From positions 1-24,574 of the forward strand of contig JBJOQC010000026.1 in assembly GCA_046050145.1 (NCBI GenBank): a DNA stretch of 24,574 bases, written 5' to 3'. The notes under the pieces were generated by a model. It saw nothing but the letters and a program-made list of their open reading frames with translations. It searched no databases and was not told the DNA's origin. Numbering within the stretch: position 1 is the first letter of the stretch; each line of letters starts with the position of its first letter. Of the stretch, positions 21,197-24,574 are shown piece after piece. The DNA is from CAYZPE01 sp046050145. Lineage in GTDB: Bacteria; Patescibacteriota; Minisyncoccia; Phycocordibacterales; CAYZPE01. The translations under genes and the position numbers were made by a program.

Positions 21197-21781
21197 TTAT
21201 TTATTTGTCAGAATTGAAAAATCAAAATCCCCTCTCCACGAACCATCAGATGAAACTTTTTTTATTCCCTCGACAGGTAAAACTCCCTGATCAAACTGAA
21301 TATCTGCACCACCCTTTTTTATATCAACAAAACTTATGTCTACGTGGTATGGAATCTTTTCTAAGATGTGCAAAAACCTATACACCGACCTCCAACTTCC
21401 TTGCACAGCAATTTTAAATTTAAGTTCAGACTTTTCAGGAACACGTACTGAATCCTTATTTTCTTCAACAGACTGAATTGAAAGATTTACAAGAGCTTCT
21501 CGACCCAAACCTTCTAGATACTCGATAAAATCAACAGCTCCGTCTTCCGAAACAAAATAACTTTCAATCAAAGCAACCTCTGCTTCTGAACCCTTAAGCA
21601 CATTTTGAATTGCTTTCACAGAAGACTTTTGTGCTTCTAACTCTTGAGAACCAAGAGATGCATCTGCAATAAGAATATTTTTTTTCTTAATTGAATTAAA
21701 CAAAACATAGTACCCAACCGCAGTTGCGATCATGAGTATAAAAAGTATAGGAGTAATATATTTTAATATTCGAGGTTTCAT
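21197..21781 (-). CDS. pilO: PilO-like type IV pilus assembly protein
   Basis: 194 residues. A short N terminus, one membrane segment (about 11-30, PILFILMIATAVGYYVLF), a coiled-coil-prone stretch and a ferredoxin-like C-terminal domain with FKIAVQGSWRSVYRFLHILEKIP, the typical PilO pattern. PilO dimerises with PilN to form the periplasmic part of the alignment complex in Gram-negatives; in this organism it would lie outside the single membrane. The start overlaps the pilN-like gene by 4 nt. Confidence 0.82.
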   Translation of the reverse strand: MKPRILKYITPILFILMIATAVGYYVLFNSIKKKNILIADASLGSQELEAQKSSVKAIQNVLKGSEAEVALIESYFVSEDGAVDFIEYLEGLGREALVNLSIQSVEENKDSVRVPEKSELKFKIAVQGSWRSVYRFLHILEKIPYHVDISFVDIKKGGADIQFDQGVLPVEGIKKVSSDGSWRGDFDFSILTNK

Positions 21782-22323
21782 GATTCTTTTTTCTTTTGAG
21801 TCAGGGTCAATGAGAATTCTATATTTCTTTCCTTTGTAAAAGTAGAGACTGGCACATCAACACGAGCAAATAAAGGTATATTTTCAAGTGCTTTTGCAAA
21901 AGCCAACAAACCATCACGAGTACCTGCAATACCCGCAATAATAACCTGAACACCTTCGGTCTCACCTTTTTTAAACAATAAATTACGTACTGATACTCCA
22001 GAAGAAACTTGCCCCAATATAAGGTCAAACACTTCCCCAGCAAGTACATCTTCTGTGTTTAAAGTAATGATACGAGTGTTTGTTTTTATATTCTTAATTC
22101 TCTCATTTAAACTATCCATATCTTCTTTGAGCATTTCAGCATCAACATACTTCTCAAGAGAAACTTCCTTCTCTTCTTGTGTAGAAAGAAGATATGAAGG
22201 AAAAAGTGTTACAAGTGCAGATACACCCACAAAAAAGAAAGCTCCCAAAAACAACACAAAACGCCTTCGGGTATATTCCTTACGTAGTTCTTTCTGGTGT
22301 TCTTGAGGAAGTAAATTAAACAT
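21778..22323 (-). CDS. pilN: PilN-like type IV pilus assembly protein
   Basis: 181 residues. It begins MFNLLPQEHQKELRKEYTRR, the INLLP-type N-terminal motif by which PilN docks into PilM. One membrane segment follows (about 23-45), then a coiled coil and an alpha/beta domain with VQVIIAGIAGTRDGLLAFAKALENIP. The gene overlaps pilM by 8 nt and the pilO-like gene by 4 nt. Confidence 0.85.
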   Translation of the reverse strand: MFNLLPQEHQKELRKEYTRRRFVLFLGAFFFVGVSALVTLFPSYLLSTQEEKEVSLEKYVDAEMLKEDMDSLNERIKNIKTNTRIITLNTEDVLAGEVFDLILGQVSSGVSVRNLLFKKGETEGVQVIIAGIAGTRDGLLAFAKALENIPLFARVDVPVSTFTKERNIEFSLTLTQKKKES

Positions 22324-23383
22324 AATATTCAGGAAGAGCTAGACCAATAGCGGCAGCATACTTTAAAGAAGAGTCCTTGCTTTCTTTCGAGTGAACACGT
22401 GGCATATCAGGAACAAAATCATCAAAAGAAAAGGCGTTCGTCCAAACATTCGCAATTGCTACAGGAACGCTTACAGAATTAGAAACGGGACCGAGACAGC
22501 TTTGTATATTTGGATGATCACCACAAATAAAAACCTTACTGATCTGCTTACCAAGCTCACCCTCTTTATCTTCATGTGTGTGCCAGTATGAAAAAAGTTT
22601 CGAAATCTCACTTGCAACCTCAGTCATCCAAATCTCGTCGCAGGAAGCATCTGTAGTTTTTGAAACTTTGAGAGTAAATGAGTCTGATGATTCTATACCC
22701 TTTTTAACTGACCCTTCACTAAAAACAAACGATGAAGCAAAGTGAACTGTCTCATCACTTACCACATACAATCCTGTTTTTTCTGTTCCTAAATTTACCA
22801 CCAAGTACGTACTTTTATCTCCCTTTTTAATAACCGACCGAGCAATAGCCTGAGACTCGACCTGAAAAGAAATCGGAATGAGTCCAGCACCCTCCAAGAC
22901 TTCTATATATGTAGATACCACCTTTATAGGAAGCACAGAAACAATAACATCAGCATGACCAGCATTTTTCTCTTTGCGCTTGTTGATTACGGAATAATCA
23001 AAAACTGCGGTAGCGACAGAAAGTGGCACATTCTCTTCAATCTTAAACTCGACAGCATCACGAAGTGAAGATCCTTCAGTTAGAGAAACCTCTGTTTTAA
23101 ATAGATAGGCTTTTTCTTCTGGTAGTGCAGCGCGCACAAATTGTATACCCCACTCTTCTCTAAAGGATCTTACGATCTTTGTAAGCTCTTCTACATTATG
23201 AACATACCCACCACTCACAATGCCTGGTGGTATTTCTTTTTCAGCATATGCTTTGAGTTTCAAAGACTTGTGTCCAGAACGTAAATCAACAAAACGAACA
23301 GCAGTATCAGAAATTGAAAAGCCCACAGGAGCCATTTGAAGAAATCGAGGTGGTGGAAAGAAATCAAGTATGCGCTTAAACAT
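22316..23383 (-). CDS. pilM: PilM-like type IV pilus actin-fold protein
   Basis: 355 residues, actin/FtsA fold, cytoplasmic partner of PilN. Visible are the first beta strands (VGFSISDTAVRFVDL), the PilM-typical VRAALPEEKAYLFKTEV and AVEFKIEENVPLS segments, and the second phosphate-binding strand (YLVVNLGTEKTGLYVV). In the two strands that usually carry a nucleotide-phosphate/metal Asp (as in GLDIG and VDIG), the residues are Ser and Asn, so nucleotide hydrolysis is doubtful. TATAAT ends exactly 7 nt before the ATG. Confidence 0.88.
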   Translation of the reverse strand: MFKRILDFFPPPRFLQMAPVGFSISDTAVRFVDLRSGHKSLKLKAYAEKEIPPGIVSGGYVHNVEELTKIVRSFREEWGIQFVRAALPEEKAYLFKTEVSLTEGSSLRDAVEFKIEENVPLSVATAVFDYSVINKRKEKNAGHADVIVSVLPIKVVSTYIEVLEGAGLIPISFQVESQAIARSVIKKGDKSTYLVVNLGTEKTGLYVVSDETVHFASSFVFSEGSVKKGIESSDSFTLKVSKTTDASCDEIWMTEVASEISKLFSYWHTHEDKEGELGKQISKVFICGDHPNIQSCLGPVSNSVSVPVAIANVWTNAFSFDDFVPDMPRVHSKESKDSSLKYAAAIGLALPEYYV

Positions 23384-23390
23384 CCTTTCT

Positions 23391-23396
23391 ATTATA
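23391..23396 (-). promoter_or_regulatory. -10 box 7 nt upstream of pilM
   Basis: TATAAT on the minus strand followed by AGAAAGG and the pilM ATG. The AAAGG abuts the ATG and is too close to act as a ribosome site, so a leaderless message is the simplest reading. No good -35 is seen. Confidence 0.45.
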
Positions 23397-23421
23397 AACG
23401 AGGAGGTGCTAAAAACCGTAC

Positions 23422-23814
23422 TTATAATCCACCATTTCTTTTTTTATCAAGAAAGCTCTGTAAAATAAGCGCTGCCGAAGATGCATCGATCATATCATGC
23501 TTGCCCTGCAACTTTTCCGCATGGGCTGAAGTCATAAACTCTGGCTCAAGATAAACCTCCTTACCAGAAGCTTTTTTTAGCTCATCAACAAAGACATGGA
23601 TACGCTCCATAATCCTATTCTCCTTGCCGTCATAATTTTTTGACTCCCCCATCACAAAAGCAATTACATTATTTTTTTCTGCTTCCCGCACAACTACTTC
23701 GAGACTTTTTTGTGAAGAGTCAACCACACCAAGAGGCATTGCAAACTGCTCATCGTCATCAGAAAGAGCAAGTCCAATCCGTTTAAAACCAAAATCGATG
23801 CCCATATATCTCAT
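23422..23814 (-). CDS. ruvX: Putative Holliday junction resolvase RuvX (YqgF family)
   Basis: RNase H-fold nuclease, implicated in 16S rRNA 5' maturation and possibly Holliday junction cleavage. 130 residues. It starts MRYMGIDFGFKRIGLALSD with catalytic Asp7; further signatures are FVMGESKNYDG, EPEFMTSAHA (Glu92 in place of the DER glutamate, the Arg replaced by Phe) and MIDASSAALILQSFLD with Asp110. It lies 38 nt upstream of pilM. An extended -10, TGCTAGGAT, ends 6 nt before the ATG. Confidence 0.9.
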   Translation of the reverse strand: MRYMGIDFGFKRIGLALSDDDEQFAMPLGVVDSSQKSLEVVVREAEKNNVIAFVMGESKNYDGKENRIMERIHVFVDELKKASGKEVYLEPEFMTSAHAEKLQGKHDMIDASSAALILQSFLDKKRNGGL

Positions 23815-23845
23815 ACGTACATCCTAGCAGAAAATATTGTTTTTC

Positions 23846-23873
23846 TTGCACTCCAATACTCTTCTGCTATTAT
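23846..23873 (+). promoter_or_regulatory. Promoter of the DUF5652 gene
   Basis: TTGCAC (23846-23851), 16-bp spacer ending TGC (extended -10), TATTAT (23868-23873), then 8 nt to ATG 23882. Again a promoter that leaves almost no leader. Confidence 0.55.
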
Positions 23874-23881
23874 GTATTTTC

Positions 23882-24112
23882 ATGGAAGTGATACCTACAG
23901 ATTTGCTTATAATCCTTGCGATTATTCAAGTTTTTTGGGAATTGCCATGGAAAGGATTTGGACTTTGGAAGGCTGCCCAACTCTCACACAAACGTTGGTT
24001 TGTAGCGATCCTTCTTCTGAATACTTTTGGAATACTTCCTATCATTTACCTTCGTTTTGTTGCAAAAAAATACGAAGTTGAAATAAAGGACGAATCCCTA
24101 GATATAAAATAA
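23882..24112 (+). CDS. DUF5652 family membrane protein
   Basis: 76 residues from ATG 23882; an upstream ATG at 23837 would start inside the promoter. Two membrane segments (about 6-24 and 38-58) flank the polar ELPWKGFGLWKAAQLSHKRW loop; the second carries LLLNTFGILPIIYL, the conserved DUF5652 pattern. The family is common in Patescibacteria and has no known function. The C-terminal tail is charged and cytoplasmic. Confidence 0.82.
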   Translation: MEVIPTDLLIILAIIQVFWELPWKGFGLWKAAQLSHKRWFVAILLLNTFGILPIIYLRFVAKKYEVEIKDESLDIK

Positions 24113-24167
24113 GTAAAAATTGACGATAGTATAGGTCGTGAGTTCATTTACAAATTGACGACATTGC

Positions 24168-24254
24168 GGAGGAGTGCCTGAGCGGTTTAAAGGAACAGTC
24201 TTGAAAACTGTCGTATCCGAAAGGGTACCGTGAGTTCGAATCTCACCTCCTCCG
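24168..24254 (+). tRNA. tRNA-Ser (TGA)
   Basis: Acceptor stem GGAGGAG/CTCCTCC, anticodon stem ACAGT/ACTGT with loop CTTGAAA (anticodon TGA), long variable arm (class II) and T-arm GTGAGTTCGAATCTCAC; discriminator G73, as usual for tRNA-Ser. CCA is not encoded. Confidence 0.95.
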
Positions 24255-24343
24255 CACTGTTGTTAATCTAATATTTTTGACACATATATAAAAAAGTGTA
24301 GTCTACACACAGATTTCGTACACCCCATTACAAGGAAACATAT

Positions 24344-24574
24344 ATGGCAACCATACTACTTGCTGAAGATGATACCGAAGTTATGAGGGCGGTAGTTAGA
24401 CTACTCAGCTCATGCGGTTACCACATCATTGAAGCAGAAAACGGAAATGAAGCCTTGGAACTTTTACGTGAATACAAAGATATTATCGATCTCGTTGTAT
24501 CAGATCACGACATGAATCCTGTAAACGGTCTTGAAGTTTTGAAAGAAGTCCGAAAACATAAAACAAAAGAGGAA
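24344..24574 (+). CDS. Response regulator receiver protein, N-terminal 77 residues
   Basis: Truncated by the window edge. It starts MATILLAEDDTEVMRAVVRL, with the acidic pocket Asp9-Asp10, and has the phosphoacceptor Asp54 in LVVSDHDMNPVNGLEVL. AAGGA seven bases before the ATG is a good ribosome site, and TTGACA lies upstream (24278-24283) with a poor TAGTCT -10 16 nt further on. What follows the receiver domain cannot be seen. It is unrelated in position to the response-regulator stub at 15684. Confidence 0.9.
   Translation, partial: MATILLAEDDTEVMRAVVRLLSSCGYHIIEAENGNEALELLREYKDIIDLVVSDHDMNPVNGLEVLKEVRKHKTKEE

Noticed and set aside
1..24574. CRISPR array, rRNA operon, transposase or phage genes
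   Set aside because: No regularly spaced repeats, rRNA signatures or transposase motifs were seen anywhere in the window.

Overview
The window looks like a piece of an AT-rich genome from the Candidate Phyla Radiation (Patescibacteria), most likely a Parcubacteria-type organism. This is inferred from gene content: short versions of core enzymes, an ECF sigma factor paired with a DUF5667 membrane protein, DUF5652, DUF2914 and SIMPL proteins, a PilM/N/O set, no encoded CCA in any of five tRNAs, and rplK not followed by rplA. TGA is an ordinary stop codon here, for example in the tmk/dut overlap.

Layout. 1-270: start of an unrecognised minus-strand gene. 329-2044: argS. 2135-7151: a dTMP-synthesis region. 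On the minus strand it carries a dCMP deaminase, glyA, tmk, dut and a small membrane protein; divergently on the plus strand it carries a ThyA-family enzyme, dihydrofolate reductase and dCTP deaminase. 7155-7395: a tiny stand-alone 38-residue gene with its own promoter and terminator. 7417-8892 (minus): a Cys/His-rich small protein, secE, nusG, rplK. 8994-13980 (minus): SIMPL protein, folD, DUF5667 protein and ECF sigma factor, methyltransferase, msrA, PAP2 phosphatase. 13983-15645 (minus): DUF202, mscL, VIT-type transporter, rlmH. 15684-16968: a decaying stretch with the C-terminal stub of an OmpR-type response regulator next to a DUF2914 gene broken by one in-frame TAA. 17032-19356 (minus): copper-type DUF305 protein, tRNA-His, tRNA-Leu, rplS, an RluA-family pseudouridine synthase. 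19499-20892 (plus): tRNA-Val, a structured non-coding stretch, an 85-residue protein, a NUDIX hydrolase, tRNA-Arg. 20911-23814 (minus): ruvX, then pilM-pilN-pilO and a small membrane protein. 23882-24574 (plus): DUF5652 protein, tRNA-Ser and the start of a response regulator.

Main points of interest. (1) The ThyA-family protein has Asp where thymidylate synthases carry the Asn that selects dUMP; the same position is Asp in T4 dCMP hydroxymethylase. It lies divergently next to a dCMP deaminase and directly upstream of DHFR, so a route dCMP to 5-methyl-dCMP to dTMP is worth testing. (2) Many housekeeping genes have a -10-like hexamer ending 6-9 nt before the start codon and no Shine-Dalgarno site, which suggests leaderless mRNAs; several small accessory genes instead have strong Shine-Dalgarno sites and their own promoters or terminators. 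(3) Both tRNA-Val and tRNA-Leu are followed, just past an intrinsic terminator, by a 13-nt sequence perfectly complementary to their own T-arm. At tRNA-Val this belongs to a region of about 165 nt that can fold into a closed, branched structure.
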